A stretch of 64,000 bases of DNA from Billgrantia azerbaijanica (GCA_004551485.1 SBLD01000004.1:62001-126000); one strand, 5' to 3'; shown: positions 1 through 11,860, counted from the first letter of the stretch. Made by a program: numbers and translations. The notes: generated from the sequence alone by a model not told the origin.

Positions 1-203
1 AAGCGCTCGCTCGCCTCGCGCTCCGCCAGGCGTGCCACCAGCAGAGCCAGCCCCGACATGGCGGCGTCGATGGTGGAGAACACCCCGTCGAAGAGGATCG
101 ACTGCGAGCCGGCCAGCAGGCCGAGCGTGACCCCCAGGGCCGACACGGTCAGCGTCGCGACGATGGAGTGCTTGAGGGTGCGCTGTTCCAGAGCGGCGGA
201 CAT
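1..203 (-). CDS. Cation efflux (CDF-family) protein, N-terminal part only
   Basis: The minus strand reads from an ATG at 203 to the window edge without a stop, giving about 67 residues. After a short polar N-terminus ([13 protein letters not shown]) come two hydrophobic segments separated by [18 protein letters not shown]. That spacing and the FDG...D pattern resemble the first two membrane helices and metal-site region of cation diffusion facilitators, inner-membrane divalent metal/proton antiporters. It is divergent from the chemoreceptor at 368. The rest of the gene lies outside the window, so metal specificity cannot be judged. The plus-strand reading across the same bases is a shadow. 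Confidence 0.6.
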   Translation of the reverse strand, partial: MSAALEQRTLKHSIVATLTVSALGVTLGLLAGSQSILFDGVFSTIDAAMSGLALLVARLAEREASER

Positions 204-367
204 GGCATCTTCCCTGGTCACCAAAGCCTTCCAGTCTAGCCGAGCGATGCGGGGCGGGGGAGGTCAATGACAGCAACTCAACGCCTTGTCGCTCAATTTC
301 GCGCGCCCCCTGCCGATGTTCTCTAGGTAGTCCTGACTCTGACGACACACCAAGGCATGGGGGAGCG

Positions 368-2092
368 ATGAAGCAACTGTCCATCAAATGGAGCCTGACG
401 GCGGCACTGGCGGTGCTGGTGCTGATGATCGGCCTGATCGGCGGGCTGGGGTTCTACTCGAGTGCCACCAGCCAGGAGGCGCTGCACGAGCTCGCCGAGA
501 CCAACGTCGAACTCGCCAACCTGGCGAACCGCACCCAGGTGAACGTGCTGCGTGCGCAGACCTTCCTGGATCGCTTCGCCAGCTACAGCACCCAGGGCAA
601 CAGCAAGAAGGGGCGCGAGAACCAGGCGATGGCGAAGGAGGCCTTGGCGGCCGCCGAGGAGCGCTTCGAGGCCTTCCGGCAGATCCCCGTGGCGTCGTCG
701 GATCCTCGGGCGCCCTACGTCGCGGCGATCATCGAGGCCTACGACGCCTTCGTCGGGGAAGGGCTGGTGCCGCTGCTGGACGAGACGCCGTTCCAGGTGA
801 TGCGCAACCAGGAGCGGTTGAGCGCGCTGAGTGCGGACCTCGACGTGGCGATGGAAGACTTCATCGCCTATGCGGATCAGCGCGGCGAGGCGGTGATCGG
901 CGAGGTGGCGAGCCTGAGCCGCACCGTGGGCATCATCGACGTCGTTCTGCTGGTCGCGGCCCTGGCGGCGGCGCTGGTGCTCCGCCTGGCGATGATGCGG
1001 GTGGTAGTGACCCCGCTGAAGCAGGCGATCGCGCACTTCGAGCGCATCGCCGATGGCGACCTCACCGCACGCATCGAGGACCGCGGCCGCAACGAGATCG
1101 GCCAGCTCTTCAGCGCGCTCGGTCGCATGCAGGAGAAGCTCAAGACACTGGTGGTCTCGCTGCGCAGCAGCAGCGACAGCGTGTTCAGCGGCGCCGGCGA
1201 GATCGCCTCGGGCAGCCAGGACCTCTCCTCGCGCACCGAAGAGCAGGCGTCCGCCCTGCAGGAGACCGCCTCCAGCATGGAGGAGATGGCCAGTACCGTC
1301 AGCCGCAACACCGAGACCGCCCAGGAAGCCGACCGGCTCGCCAGCTCGGCCTCGCAGACCGCCGAGGCCGGCGGACAGGAGGTGGAGCGCACCGTGCAGC
1401 TGATGCGCGAGATCGCCGAGAGCGCCAATCGCGTCACCGACATCATCGGCGTGATCGACTCCATCGCCTTCCAGACCAACATCCTGGCGCTCAATGCCTC
1501 GGTGGAGGCGGCGCGTGCCGGCGAACACGGTCGCGGTTTCGCCGTGGTGGCCGAGGAGGTGCGCAAGCTGGCCAGCCGCAGTGCCGAATCCGCCAAGGAG
1601 ATCCGTACCCTGATCGAAGCGACCACCGCCCAGGTCACCAGCGGCGCCGAACAGGCCGAGCGCAGCGGCGCGACCATCGGCGAGACCGTCGAGTCGATTC
1701 GCCAGGTCACCACCCTGATGGGCGAGATCTCCACCGCCACCCGCGAGCAGAACAGCGGCATCGAGCAGATCAACAGCGCCCTGACCGAAATGGACTCGGT
1801 GACCCAGCAGAACGCCTCCCTGGTGCAGCAGACCAGCGCCGCCGCCACCTCGCTGGAGGCGCAGGCCAAGCGCCTCGCCGACCTGATCGCCACCTTCCGC
1901 GTCGACGGCCAGGCCGCGGCGGCTGCACCCCAGGCCATGGCGGCACCCCAGGCCGCGCGACTGGCACACCAGCCTGCCGCTCGGCCTGCCGAGCGGCGGC
2001 CGGAAGCGCCGGCCGCGCTGGCCGTCGACCCCAAGCCCGGCCAGAGCTACAAGAAGCCGGCGGAAGAGGTCGAGGAGTGGACGGAGTTCTGA
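368..2092 (+). CDS. Methyl-accepting chemotaxis protein
   Basis: This is a 574-residue inner-membrane chemoreceptor. A first membrane helix (about residues 10-32) is followed by a periplasmic four-helix-type sensor of about 150 residues. A second helix lies at about 187-207, then a HAMP linker (about 210-262) and a long cytoplasmic coiled-coil signalling domain. The conserved hairpin tip is clear: [20 protein letters not shown], followed by [13 protein letters not shown]. The C-terminus ends in EWTEF after an Ala/Pro-rich linker, resembling the NWETF-type pentapeptide that tethers CheR/CheB in high-abundance receptors. The start ATG follows a GGGGGAG ribosome site. The ligand is unknown. It is followed by a hairpin terminator shared with the convergent ABC operon and appears monocistronic. 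Confidence 0.95.
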   Translation: MKQLSIKWSLTAALAVLVLMIGLIGGLGFYSSATSQEALHELAETNVELANLANRTQVNVLRAQTFLDRFASYSTQGNSKKGRENQAMAKEALAAAEERFEAFRQIPVASSDPRAPYVAAIIEAYDAFVGEGLVPLLDETPFQVMRNQERLSALSADLDVAMEDFIAYADQRGEAVIGEVASLSRTVGIIDVVLLVAALAAALVLRLAMMRVVVTPLKQAIAHFERIADGDLTARIEDRGRNEIGQLFSALGRMQEKLKTLVVSLRSSSDSVFSGAGEIASGSQDLSSRTEEQASALQETASSMEEMASTVSRNTETAQEADRLASSASQTAEAGGQEVERTVQLMREIAESANRVTDIIGVIDSIAFQTNILALNASVEAARAGEHGRGFAVVAEEVRKLASRSAESAKEIRTLIEATTAQVTSGAEQAERSGATIGETVESIRQVTTLMGEISTATREQNSGIEQINSALTEMDSVTQQNASLVQQTSAAATSLEAQAKRLADLIATFRVDGQAAAAAPQAMAAPQAARLAHQPAARPAERRPEAPAALAVDPKPGQSYKKPAEEVEEWTEF

Positions 2093-2107
2093 CGATGATG
2101 GGATGGC

Positions 2108-2138
2108 AAAAGGGCCCGCGAATGATTGCGGGCCTTTA
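2108..2138. terminator. Bidirectional intrinsic terminator
   Basis: A GC-rich stem (GGGCCCGC / GCGGGCC with flanking A and T runs) lies between the stop codons of the convergent chemoreceptor and ABC-transporter genes. It serves both directions. A nearly identical core recurs at 39441-39476. Confidence 0.75.
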
Positions 2139-3943
2139 TCAGACCGCAGCGCCCGCCCCGGTGGCGTTGACGTGCCAGTGCTTGACCCTCTGCTGGGCGT
2201 CCCACATCCGGCGATAGCGGCCGGAGGCGGCCAGTAGGTCGTCATGGCGGCCACTCTCAACCAGCCGGCCGTCTTCCAGCACCAGGATCTGGTCGGCCCC
2301 GACGATGGTCGATAGGCGGTGGGCAATCACCAGCACCGTCTTGTGGCTCACCAAGGCGTCGATGGCGCGCTGGACCGAGATCTCGCTCTCAGTATCCAGG
2401 GCCGCGGTCGGCTCGTCGAGAATGACGATGGGGGCGTTCTTGAGCAGGGCTCGGGCGATGGAGATGCGCTGCCGCTCGCCCCCGGACAGGCGCCCGCCGA
2501 TGTCGCCCAGGCGGGTTTCCCAGCCCTGCGGCAGGCGGGTGATGAAGTCCAGACAGTGCGCGGCCTCGGCCGCCGCCCGGACCTCGCTGTCGGTGGCATC
2601 GGGACGGGCCATGCGGATGTTGTTCATCACCGTATCGTCGAACAGGTAGACGTCCTGGAAGACTACCGATACCAGGTCGTTCAGACAGTCGACCGGAATG
2701 CTCCGCAGATCCATGCCGCCGATGCGGACGCTGCCGGCCTGTGGGTCGAAGTGGCGCAGCAGTAGCCTCGTCAGGGTCGTCTTGCCCGACCCCGACGGCC
2801 CAACCAGGGCTGTCAGGCTGTGTTCGGGCAGCGTCGCGCTGAAGTCGCTGATCGACGGGCTGTCGGCGCCGGCGTACCGGAAGGTGACGCCTTCGAAGGC
2901 GACGTCGTGGCGCGTCGGCACGGTGGCGGGCTCGCGCTGCTCCAGGGGCTCTATGGCGAAAAGGGCCGAGATACGTTCCAAGGCCGATTCGATGAGTTCG
3001 AGGATCGCCGTGTAGAGGATGAATGTGGACAGCGGCTCGAAGAAGCGCGCCATGATCACCAGCAGGGCGGCGAGCACGGTGATATCCAGTGAACCGTCGA
3101 GCACGAACAGCACGCCCACAGCAAGCACGAACAGCAGGCCCAGCTCGACGATGCTGGCGACGAGAATGTTGGGCTTGGCGCCCTTGCGGTGCCCGTAGGT
3201 CTGGATCTCCTCCAGCCGCTTGAATGTCGCGGCCAAGCGGTCGGCCTTGACGCCGGCCTGGCACGCAGCCCGTAGCACCGGCAGCCCCTGCATGTATTCG
3301 AGGACGTCGGCGTTGGCCTGCTGATGCGCCTCGCCCAGGATGCGCTTGCCGCGCCCCAGGGCCGGTCGCCGCCAGCGGTAGAGCGGCACGATGGCGGGAA
3401 ACACCAGCAACAGGGCTACGGCCATGCGCCAGTCCACGGCCAGGAGCGCGACCGCCGTGGTCAGGGGGGTGACCACCGCAATGAAGATCAGGTTGAGGAT
3501 GGTCAGGGTGGTCAGCAGGTTTTCGTCGACGTTGTTCAGCACCATGGAGTTCATCTCGCCGGTGCGCTTGTCCTGCAGGACTTCCAGTGGGATGCGGCGC
3601 AGCCGCTCGCCCAAGCGGGTGCGCAGGCGGTGGGTCGCCTGCGCCATCTGGCCGTCGAAGTCGAAGGCCTGGGCGCGCCAGCGCAGCACCGAACTGAGCA
3701 CCATCAGCCCCGTCGTCGCCCCCAGCCAGGCCAGGGCGGTGACAATGTCGCGCTGGGTGAACAGGGCGGAGAACAGCGGAACGATGCAGGCCAGCGCCAG
3801 GCCCTGCACGACCGCTGCGGCCAGCAGCCCGATCAGGCTGCGGCGCAGACGGGCGCGCCCGGGACCGACGGTGTCGATCAACTGGCGGTAGGTCGTGTGC
3901 CAGGGCGTCGGACCGGCCCTGCGTTGACGAGCGGCGCTTGTGT

Positions 3944-3947
<4 letters not shown>
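2139..3947 (-). CDS. ABC transporter half-molecule, YbtQ/IrtB-like
   Basis: This 602-residue fused permease-ATPase has six predicted membrane helices in residues 30-330 and a C-terminal nucleotide-binding domain. It carries Walker A GPSGSGKTT, Q-loop VVFQD, signature LSGGERQRISIARA, Walker B IVILDEP and H-loop AHRLS. It overlaps its upstream partner by the four bases ATGA, so the two are translationally coupled and probably heterodimerise. Such pairs in yersiniabactin (YbtPQ) and mycobactin (IrtAB) loci sit in the inner membrane and move ferric siderophores; related pairs export. Direction of transport here is not settled by sequence. Context (Fur-like box upstream, siderophore genes next door) supports a role in siderophore traffic. 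Confidence 0.85.
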
Positions 3948-5806
<1,859 letters not shown>

Positions 5807-5883
5807 GGTCCAGGTCTCTCGTTCCGGGCGCGGCGGTCACAACCGGCGGTTCCCGGGGCCACGCAACTGTTTCATGCGTATAT

Positions 5884-5907
5884 GTTAATGCGAATCAATC
5901 GCTTTAT
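5884..5907. promoter_or_regulatory. Fur-like box for the ABC pair
   Basis: The segment contains GTTAATGCGAATCAATCGC, with the near-palindrome GCGAAT-C-AATCGC at its centre. This matches the loose hexamer pattern of Fur sites. It lies in an AT-rich patch about 80 bp upstream of the ATG at 5806. The site is predicted from pattern only. Confidence 0.5.
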
Positions 5908-6237
5908 CAATGTTCCATATCTCTCTGGCATCACTCCTTTTTTCTGGTGCTTCATCGGCAATACCCCCTCCGAGGGTGAAAAAAGACACCCTGTTCGCTT
6001 CTCGGAGCCTGGAGGCCTTCGCCAGAGTCTGTGGAAGGCCTCCGGCCCTGGACTAACAGGCGCTGCCAACCCCGCAGTAGGCTGTAAAGTGGGAACGTCA
6101 GCCGCAAAGTTCGCTTCTGACGTCTCGCCTGCTTCACCAACCCCGGCTCCTGGTCCTGATAGCCCGCCAGCAGTGCCTCGTGCCCTGCAGCCCGGGCGTG
6201 AGCGGGTCCCTGTGGCGGCGGGCTGGCACACTGCTTC
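5908..6237. other. Gene-free stretch with strong hairpins; possible small RNA
   Basis: I see no credible gene between the divergent ABC operon and the binding-protein gene. The stretch contains a nested stem at 5969-6007 (CTCCGA...TCGGAG around GGGTG/CACCC), a perfect 10-bp stem at 6011-6043 (GGAGGCCTTC/GAAGGCCTCC), and a further ACGTCAG/CTGACGT stem at 6095-6123. The 10-mer GTTCGCTTCT occurs twice (5993, 6109). Hypothetical reading frames here look like chance. Confidence 0.4.
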
Positions 6238-6292
6238 AATGATAGCGAACACCATTCACATATTGAAACGATATACATTTACTCGCTAATAT
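6236..6292 (+). promoter_or_regulatory. Promoter with weak Fur-like site for fepB operon
   Basis: A sigma70-type pair TTGAAA (6263-6268) and TAATAT (6287-6292) is spaced by 18 bp. It is preceded by AATGATAGCGAACACCATTC, an imperfect Fur-like sequence. The position is 65 bp upstream of the chosen GTG start of the binding-protein gene. Confidence 0.4.
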
Positions 6293-6356
6293 TCAGGGAT
6301 ACCTCGCTATGGGATCGGCCGAACCGTTGCCCGATCAAGTCCGTAAGGAGGAAAGC

Positions 6357-7370
6357 GTGCCTTTGGGGAAGATGTTGACCCTGATATCGCGGGTAGCGGC
6401 AATCGTCGCCCTGGTGGGCGCGGTGGTGGTACATGCCGCGCATGCCGCACAGGAGGCCGATGCCACGAGCGGTTGGCCCCGCACCGTGATCAATGCCGAC
6501 GGCAGTCGGACGACCATTCCGGACCGACCGCAACGCATCCTGTCGACCTCGGTGACCATCACCGGAACGTTGCTGGCCATCAATGCCCCGCTGGTCGCGA
6601 CTGCAACCACCACCAGCGGGCACTTCTTCGCCCAGTGGGAGGCGATCGCCCAGGCGCGCGGGGTGGAGAAGCTCTGGCCCGCCGGGAGCGTCGATCTGGA
6701 GGCCGCCTACGCCGTCGGTCCAGACCTGATCGTCGTGGCTGCCGGGGGAGCCGATTCTGCCTTGGCTCAGGTCGAGCAACTGCGACTGATCGCGCCCACC
6801 ATCGTCCTGGACTATGGCGGCCTGACCTGGCAGGAGCTTGCCACGCGCCTCGGCGAGGCCACCGGTCTTGAGGCGCGGGTCGCCGAGAAGCTGGCCACTT
6901 TCGATGCCTATCTCGCCGAATCGCGGGCGCGTATCGCCGTGCCGCCCGGCCGGGCCAACATCGTCAGCTACAACGGCCCCGGGGCGGTCAACCCCATCGC
7001 CACCAGCGACGGCGTCCACGGCAGGCTGCTCACCGCCCTCGGCTTCACGCTGGAGTCGCCATCGCAGGAATGGCACGGCGACGCCAATCCCATCAGCGGC
7101 TTCGTTCGCGCCCAGTACGAGCATCTGACCGAATTGACGGCGCCGACCACCTTCCTGCTCAGCGCCGGCGACGACCGTGCCGAGGCCTTCCGGCGCGATC
7201 CCGTGCTGGCCAACCTGCCGTCCGTTCGTAGCGGCCAGGTGTATGGCCTTGGCGTCAACTCATTTCGCATCGACTTCTTCAGTGCCCGCGAAATCGTTGA
7301 CGGCATCGTCGCGCGCTTCGCCCGCGACGATGGCCAGAGCGCTGTCCAGACGCCGGATGGCGGGACGTAA
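6357..7370 (+). CDS. fepB: Periplasmic ferric-siderophore binding protein, FepB-like
   Basis: The protein is 337 residues from GTG 6357, which sits just after AAGGAGGAAAGC; the frame is open further upstream but has no comparable ribosome site. A signal peptide covers about the first 30 residues (hydrophobic VAAIVALVGAVVV then AHA-A). The mature protein starts with the typical segment TVINADGSRTTIPDRPQRIL seen in class III (helical backbone) iron-chelate binding proteins such as FepB. It should hand ferric catecholate from the receptor at 9740 to the two permeases that follow. The next gene overlaps it by 14 bases, so the set is one operon. Confidence 0.88.
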   Translation: MPLGKMLTLISRVAAIVALVGAVVVHAAHAAQEADATSGWPRTVINADGSRTTIPDRPQRILSTSVTITGTLLAINAPLVATATTTSGHFFAQWEAIAQARGVEKLWPAGSVDLEAAYAVGPDLIVVAAGGADSALAQVEQLRLIAPTIVLDYGGLTWQELATRLGEATGLEARVAEKLATFDAYLAESRARIAVPPGRANIVSYNGPGAVNPIATSDGVHGRLLTALGFTLESPSQEWHGDANPISGFVRAQYEHLTELTAPTTFLLSAGDDRAEAFRRDPVLANLPSVRSGQVYGLGVNSFRIDFFSAREIVDGIVARFARDDGQSAVQTPDGGT

Positions 7371-8454
7371 CGCCGTGGCCGAAACGAGGGCAACGATTCC
7401 CACCAGCCGTACCGGGCCGAACCAAAGTCAGGAGGAAGCTGATCCACGTGCCCTTCGGGCAAGGCGCCGTTATTGGGGGCTGACGCTGTGCGCGGTTCTG
7501 CTGGCGGCGATGGCGGCGGCCAGCGTCTTCATCGGCACTCGCTCGATCCCGCCCCGGGTCACCGTGCAGGCGATCGTCGCCTACGACCCGACCAGCAGCG
7601 AACACCTGCTGGTGTGGCATCTGCGTCTCCCCCGCGCCTTGCTAGGCATCGTCGTCGGCTGTGCGCTAGGCGTGGCCGGTGCCCTCATGCAGGCCCTGAC
7701 GCGCAATCCCCTGGCTGACCCCGGCATCCTTGGCGTCAACGCCGGCGCCACGCTGGCCATCGTGGCGGCCATCGCCTTCTTCGGCATCATCGACGTCACC
7801 GGGTATCTGTGGTTCGGCCTCGCCGGAGCCGCCCTGGCCGGGGGCGGCGTCTACCTTCTGGGCGGAATCCGCCGCGGGCTCAATCCGGTCCGGCTGGTTC
7901 TGGCCGGTTCGGCCCTCAGCGTCGTGCTGCTGGCGCTGACGCAGATCATCACAGTCAACAGCAACGAGCAGGTCTTCGACCAGTTCCGTCACTGGGTCGT
8001 GGGATCGCTGCAGGGACGCGGATTCGACGTCCTCCTTCCGACCGCCGTGCTTATCGCCCTGGCCCTGGGGGCTTCCGTCGCCCTGGGGCGGATGCTCGAC
8101 GCCATGGCGCTGGGCTACGATTCCGGCAAGGCCCTGGGGGCCAGCCCACGGATGGTATGGATCGTCTCCGCGCTGATCGTGATCGTCCTGGCCGGCACGG
8201 CCACCGCCGCGGCCGGCCCCGTCAGCTTCGTCGGCCTGACGGCGCCGCACGTCGCGCGCTTCGTCGTCGGGCCCGACCATCGATGGCTGCTGCCGTTCTC
8301 GATGGTGTTTTCGGCACTGATGGTGGTGGGCGCCGACGTGCTCGGACGGCTGGTGGGTCATCCCGGCGAGGTGGCGGTGGGTATCATGGTCGCCCTCATT
8401 GGCGGGCCCTTCTTCATTGTCCTGGTGCAGCGCTGGCGCATGGTGCGGCTATGA
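7357..8454 (+). CDS. fepD: FecCD-family ferric siderophore permease, FepD-like
   Basis: This is a 365-residue inner-membrane protein with about nine to ten hydrophobic helices. It has the family signatures RLPRALLGIVVGCALGVAG, NPLADPGILGVNAGA and a late GPVSFVGLTAPH segment that contacts the ATPase. ATG 7357 overlaps the end of the binding-protein gene; a GTG at 7375 is an alternative start. The stop overlaps the next start (ATGA), so FepD and FepG homologues are translationally coupled and expected to form the heterodimeric channel. The ATPase partner is encoded downstream of the receptor at 12132. Confidence 0.92.
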   Translation: MAGRNAVAETRATIPTSRTGPNQSQEEADPRALRARRRYWGLTLCAVLLAAMAAASVFIGTRSIPPRVTVQAIVAYDPTSSEHLLVWHLRLPRALLGIVVGCALGVAGALMQALTRNPLADPGILGVNAGATLAIVAAIAFFGIIDVTGYLWFGLAGAALAGGGVYLLGGIRRGLNPVRLVLAGSALSVVLLALTQIITVNSNEQVFDQFRHWVVGSLQGRGFDVLLPTAVLIALALGASVALGRMLDAMALGYDSGKALGASPRMVWIVSALIVIVLAGTATAAAGPVSFVGLTAPHVARFVVGPDHRWLLPFSMVFSALMVVGADVLGRLVGHPGEVAVGIMVALIGGPFFIVLVQRWRMVRL

Positions 8455-9512
8455 GCAAGGCGCTCCCCCCCCTGACAGCCCCCCTGAACGCCCGGCTGTG
8501 GCGATGCGGCGGCTGGTCGCTGCTCTATTCGCCGCGGGCGCTTGTTGTCGGCACCGTCCTCGCGTTGCTCATCGTGGTGGCGGCGGCCCTGGTCATGACG
8601 CTGGGCAAGATGGACATCGGCCCCGGCCACGTCCTCGCCGTTCTGCTCGGCAAGGGCGACGGCGGCCTGCGCGACCACATCATCCTCAACATCCGCCTGC
8701 CGCGGGTGCTGGCGGCGTTGTTCGTCGGTGTGGCGCTGGGCGTTTCCGGCGCTGTCTTCCAGTCGGTATCCCGCAATGCGCTGGGGTCGCCCGACGTCAT
8801 TGGCTTCACCACCGGCGCGGCGACCGGGGCGCTGGGCCAGATCATTCTGTTCGGTCCCGAACCGCTCCGCGTCGCGCTGGCCGCGGTGCTCGGCGGCGTG
8901 CTGACGGCGGTGGTGGTTTATGTCCTGGCGCGCCAGGGCGGGGGGGTGGGCAGCTACCGCCTCATCCTCACCGGCATCGGAGTGGGCGCCGTGCTGACCG
9001 CCCTCAACGGGCTGATGCTGGTCCGGGGCGATCTGGACGATGCGGTGATGGCCAACCTCTGGCTCGCCGGCTCCCTGCATGCGCGGACCTGGGACCACGT
9101 ATGGCCGGTGATGATTGGAACGACGCTGCTGGTGCCAGTGGTCCTTGCCGGCGCATCGGCCCTCCGGATTATCGAAATGGGCGACGACATCGCCAGCCAG
9201 TTGGGCATTCGCGTCGAGCGGGTGCGTCTGGTGATGATCTTCGCAGCCGTGGTCCTGGCGGCGCTGGCCGTTGGCGCGGCCGGCCCCATCGCCTTCGTCG
9301 CGCTGGCCGCGCCCCAACTGGCCGCCCGACTGTGCCGCGGCACTGGGCTGCCGGTCCTGTCGGCCGGCCTCATGGGCGGCGTCCTGCTGCTCGCTGCCGA
9401 CCTGCTGACCCAGTCGCTGCCTCTGGCCGTCAGCGTGCCGATCGGCCGCATGACCGGGATCGTCGGCGGCATCTACCTCATCTGGCTGCTGACCCGCAGT
9501 CGCCAGTTGTAA
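8451..9512 (+). CDS. fepG: FecCD-family ferric siderophore permease, FepG-like
   Basis: The second permease subunit has 353 residues and begins at the ATG within the ATGA overlap at 8451. It shows the same fold as its neighbour: NIRLPRVLAALFVGVALGVSG, then GSPDVIGFTTGA, and the coupling-loop region GPIAFVALAAPQLA. A longer open frame reaches back to 7809, but that part is out-of-frame reading of the FepD gene. It is followed by about 225 bp holding the promoter of the receptor gene, so transcription of receptor and transporter can be separated. Confidence 0.92.
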   Translation: MSKALPPLTAPLNARLWRCGGWSLLYSPRALVVGTVLALLIVVAAALVMTLGKMDIGPGHVLAVLLGKGDGGLRDHIILNIRLPRVLAALFVGVALGVSGAVFQSVSRNALGSPDVIGFTTGAATGALGQIILFGPEPLRVALAAVLGGVLTAVVVYVLARQGGGVGSYRLILTGIGVGAVLTALNGLMLVRGDLDDAVMANLWLAGSLHARTWDHVWPVMIGTTLLVPVVLAGASALRIIEMGDDIASQLGIRVERVRLVMIFAAVVLAALAVGAAGPIAFVALAAPQLAARLCRGTGLPVLSAGLMGGVLLLAADLLTQSLPLAVSVPIGRMTGIVGGIYLIWLLTRSRQL

Positions 9513-9559
9513 GGGATTCTTCCTCGTCCGAGCAAGAGTTGCAGCGAAAGTACTAATAT

Positions 9560-9591
9560 GCAATTGCGGATCATTTGCATTTGAGTATACT
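9560..9591 (+). promoter_or_regulatory. Promoter overlapping a Fur-like box, receptor gene
   Basis: TTGCGG (9564-9569) and TATACT (9586-9591) are separated by 16 bp. The spacer holds a Fur-like sequence (AATTGCGGATCATTTGCATT on the plus strand). Overlap of box and promoter elements is the usual geometry for iron repression. The receptor start lies about 150 bp downstream. Confidence 0.5.
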
Positions 9592-9739
9592 CCTCATAGG
9601 GTTATAACCCTGATGGTTGTTTGGCCGCCCGCTGAAGTAGCCCAAAGATGTTCCGCCCCGTGTTCCAGACCAGGAGATGTCCAACCGGCACAAGGACCAG
9701 GGCGCAAGCCAATAAGTCTCTAGGTGGAGGAGGTTATCG

Positions 9740-11860
9740 ATGAGAGCGAAGCACTCCGGGTCGCGGCGCCGCGCGGCCGGTGACGAAACCCAGCGTGTTG
9801 CGGCATTGTCCGGCTTCATGGCCGGCGCACTGATCCTGGTGGCCGCCGGCGACGTCTGGGCGCAGGCGGTCGAGGGACAGCAGGAGGAGGCCTCCGCGAC
9901 CGGCGCCGCCTATACGCTGCCCACAATCAGCGTCACGGGCGAAAAGGTCGACCGCACCATTCTGGAGACGAGTTCCAGCGTCGAGGTCTTCGACGACTGG
10001 CGTATCGAGTCGACGCCCAACGCCACCTACGTCCGCGACGTGCTTTCCCTGACCCCCAACGTGATCGACACCGGTGGCGGCAACGACCTGCCGACAGTGC
10101 GCGGCATCGATGGATCCGGGCCGGCGACCGGGGCGGTCGCCTTCCTGGCCGGCAGTCGTCCGCGCCTGAACCTGTCCATCGACGGTCGCTCCCTGACCTA
10201 TACCGAACAGTCCCGAGGGCCGCGCTCGTTGTGGGATGTCGAAAAGGTCGAAGTTCACCGCGGCCCCCAGAGCCTCCTCCAGGGGCGTAACTCCATCGCC
10301 GGCGCCGTGATCGTCGACACCAAGAACCCGACCCCGTACTGGGAAAGCGCGGTGAAACTCGGTGCCGGCGGCCAGCAGACCCGCCAGGCCGCCGCCATGC
10401 TGTCAGGCCCTCTCGTCGACGACCAGTTGTCGTTTCGCATCGCCGTCGACCGCCAGCAGCGCGAGAGCTTCGTCGACCTGCCAAGCTATGATCCGGTCGG
10501 TGACCCGCGCGAGTTCGAGAGCACGACCGCGCGCGCCAAGCTGCTGCTCGAGCCCGAGGGGCTGCCGGATATGTCATCGATGCTCACCGTCTCCCACTAC
10601 GATAGCCGGGCGCCCCAGAACGAGGCGCAGCCGACACCGCCGGGCCATCCTCGCTTCGACCCGTCGAAGCCAGTGATCGAGGTCGAGTCGACCGGAGGTA
10701 TTTGGGATCTGTCGTGGGAACAGTCCGAAAACCTCTCCTTCGAGAACAAAGTCGTCTACACCTCCTTTTCAAATGATCGCCTGGCTGCCCTTGGCCTTCC
10801 GTCGGCGAATATCGAGGGGAAAGAGTTGTCCATCGAGCCGTTGGCGCGCTTCACCGCCGACAACGAGCGACTGCGCGGCATGGCGGGGCTGCGCTACTTC
10901 CACAGCAACCAGGACGAATGGGTCGACAACCTGCCGCCGCGGCCGGTCTCGGCCTACACCTTCGACGACACGACGCGGACCGGTTCCGGGTTTGCGGAGC
11001 TGACCTACGCCGTGACGCCCGAGGTGGACGTCACCCTGGCGGGACGCTACGAGCAGGAGCACCGGGAACGGTCGGGGGCCAACGCCAACCGCACCCGGAC
11101 CATCGACTTCGACGAAACCTTCAGCGCATTCCTGCCCAAGCTGGACATAGCCTGGAAGCCCAGCGCCAGCCAGACCTACGGTGTCAAGGTTGCGCGCGGC
11201 TTCAACGCCGGCGGCGCGGGCGTCACCTTCATGACCGGGAACTCGTACACCTATGACGAAGAATACGTCTGGAACTACGAGCTGTACGGCCGCCAGCGGC
11301 TGGCCGACGACCGTGTCGAGCTGACCGGGAACCTGTTCTACAACACCTATGACGGCTACCAACTGCCCATCGTCCTCGGGCCGGGTGACATCGAGATTCG
11401 CAATGCCGAGAAGGTTGTGACCTACGGTCTCGAGGCGGGCGCTCGCTGGCGGCCGTTTCCGGAGCTGGAGCTGTTCGGCTCGGCCGGCGCCTTGCGGACC
11501 GAGATCAAGGAGGCCGTAGCCGGTCTCGAAGCGGAGGGGCACGACCTGCCGCGCGCGCCAAAGCTCTCCGCCGCCATGGGTGCAACGTGGATGTTCGCCG
11601 GGAATTTCGACCTTGGCGGCAACGTGACCTATACAAGCCACTACTTCTCTGGCGTGGACAACGATGACCGGGGCAAGATCCAGGCTCACTGGTTGGCGAA
11701 TGCCGAGCTGGGCTACAACTTCGACTTCGGCAGGGTCTCGGTGTATGCCAAAAACCTGTTCGACGCCGACGACCGGCTCCTGGTGTTCAACAACGACCAG
11801 ACCACGCCTCTTCTCCAGCAGCCGCGCGTCATCGGTGCTTCGCTGGAGTTGCGCTTCTAA
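9740..11860 (+). CDS. TonB-dependent ferric siderophore receptor (first)
   Basis: This outer-membrane receptor has 706 residues. ATG 9740 follows GGAGGAGG. The N-terminus has an unusually long charged stretch before a hydrophobic signal core (GFMAGALILVAAGDVWA). A TonB-box-like PTISVTGE lies near residue 60, then a plug domain (VRDVLSLTPNVIDTGG, VEVHRGPQSLLQGRNSIAGA). The C-terminal part alternates polar and aromatic beta strands and ends in LELRF with a terminal Phe, as needed for BAM insertion. It is related in layout to the second receptor at 20517 (shared GEKV, RGPQ and NSIAGA motifs). Likely ligand is the catecholate made by this locus; exact specificity is unknown. Confidence 0.93.
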   Translation: MRAKHSGSRRRAAGDETQRVAALSGFMAGALILVAAGDVWAQAVEGQQEEASATGAAYTLPTISVTGEKVDRTILETSSSVEVFDDWRIESTPNATYVRDVLSLTPNVIDTGGGNDLPTVRGIDGSGPATGAVAFLAGSRPRLNLSIDGRSLTYTEQSRGPRSLWDVEKVEVHRGPQSLLQGRNSIAGAVIVDTKNPTPYWESAVKLGAGGQQTRQAAAMLSGPLVDDQLSFRIAVDRQQRESFVDLPSYDPVGDPREFESTTARAKLLLEPEGLPDMSSMLTVSHYDSRAPQNEAQPTPPGHPRFDPSKPVIEVESTGGIWDLSWEQSENLSFENKVVYTSFSNDRLAALGLPSANIEGKELSIEPLARFTADNERLRGMAGLRYFHSNQDEWVDNLPPRPVSAYTFDDTTRTGSGFAELTYAVTPEVDVTLAGRYEQEHRERSGANANRTRTIDFDETFSAFLPKLDIAWKPSASQTYGVKVARGFNAGGAGVTFMTGNSYTYDEEYVWNYELYGRQRLADDRVELTGNLFYNTYDGYQLPIVLGPGDIEIRNAEKVVTYGLEAGARWRPFPELELFGSAGALRTEIKEAVAGLEAEGHDLPRAPKLSAAMGATWMFAGNFDLGGNVTYTSHYFSGVDNDDRGKIQAHWLANAELGYNFDFGRVSVYAKNLFDADDRLLVFNNDQTTPLLQQPRVIGASLELRF

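Noticed and set aside
323-2326. 667-residue minus-strand reading frame over the chemoreceptor
   Set aside because: It is an antisense shadow of a high-GC gene; composition is repetitive Gly/Leu/His and no domain is visible.
5960-6250. Cobalamin-type riboswitch upstream of fepB
   Set aside because: A GAGGGTGAAAAA string looked suggestive, but no B12-box (GCCACTG, AGCCAGGAGACC) follows on either strand, and the predicted fepB promoter lies downstream of it.
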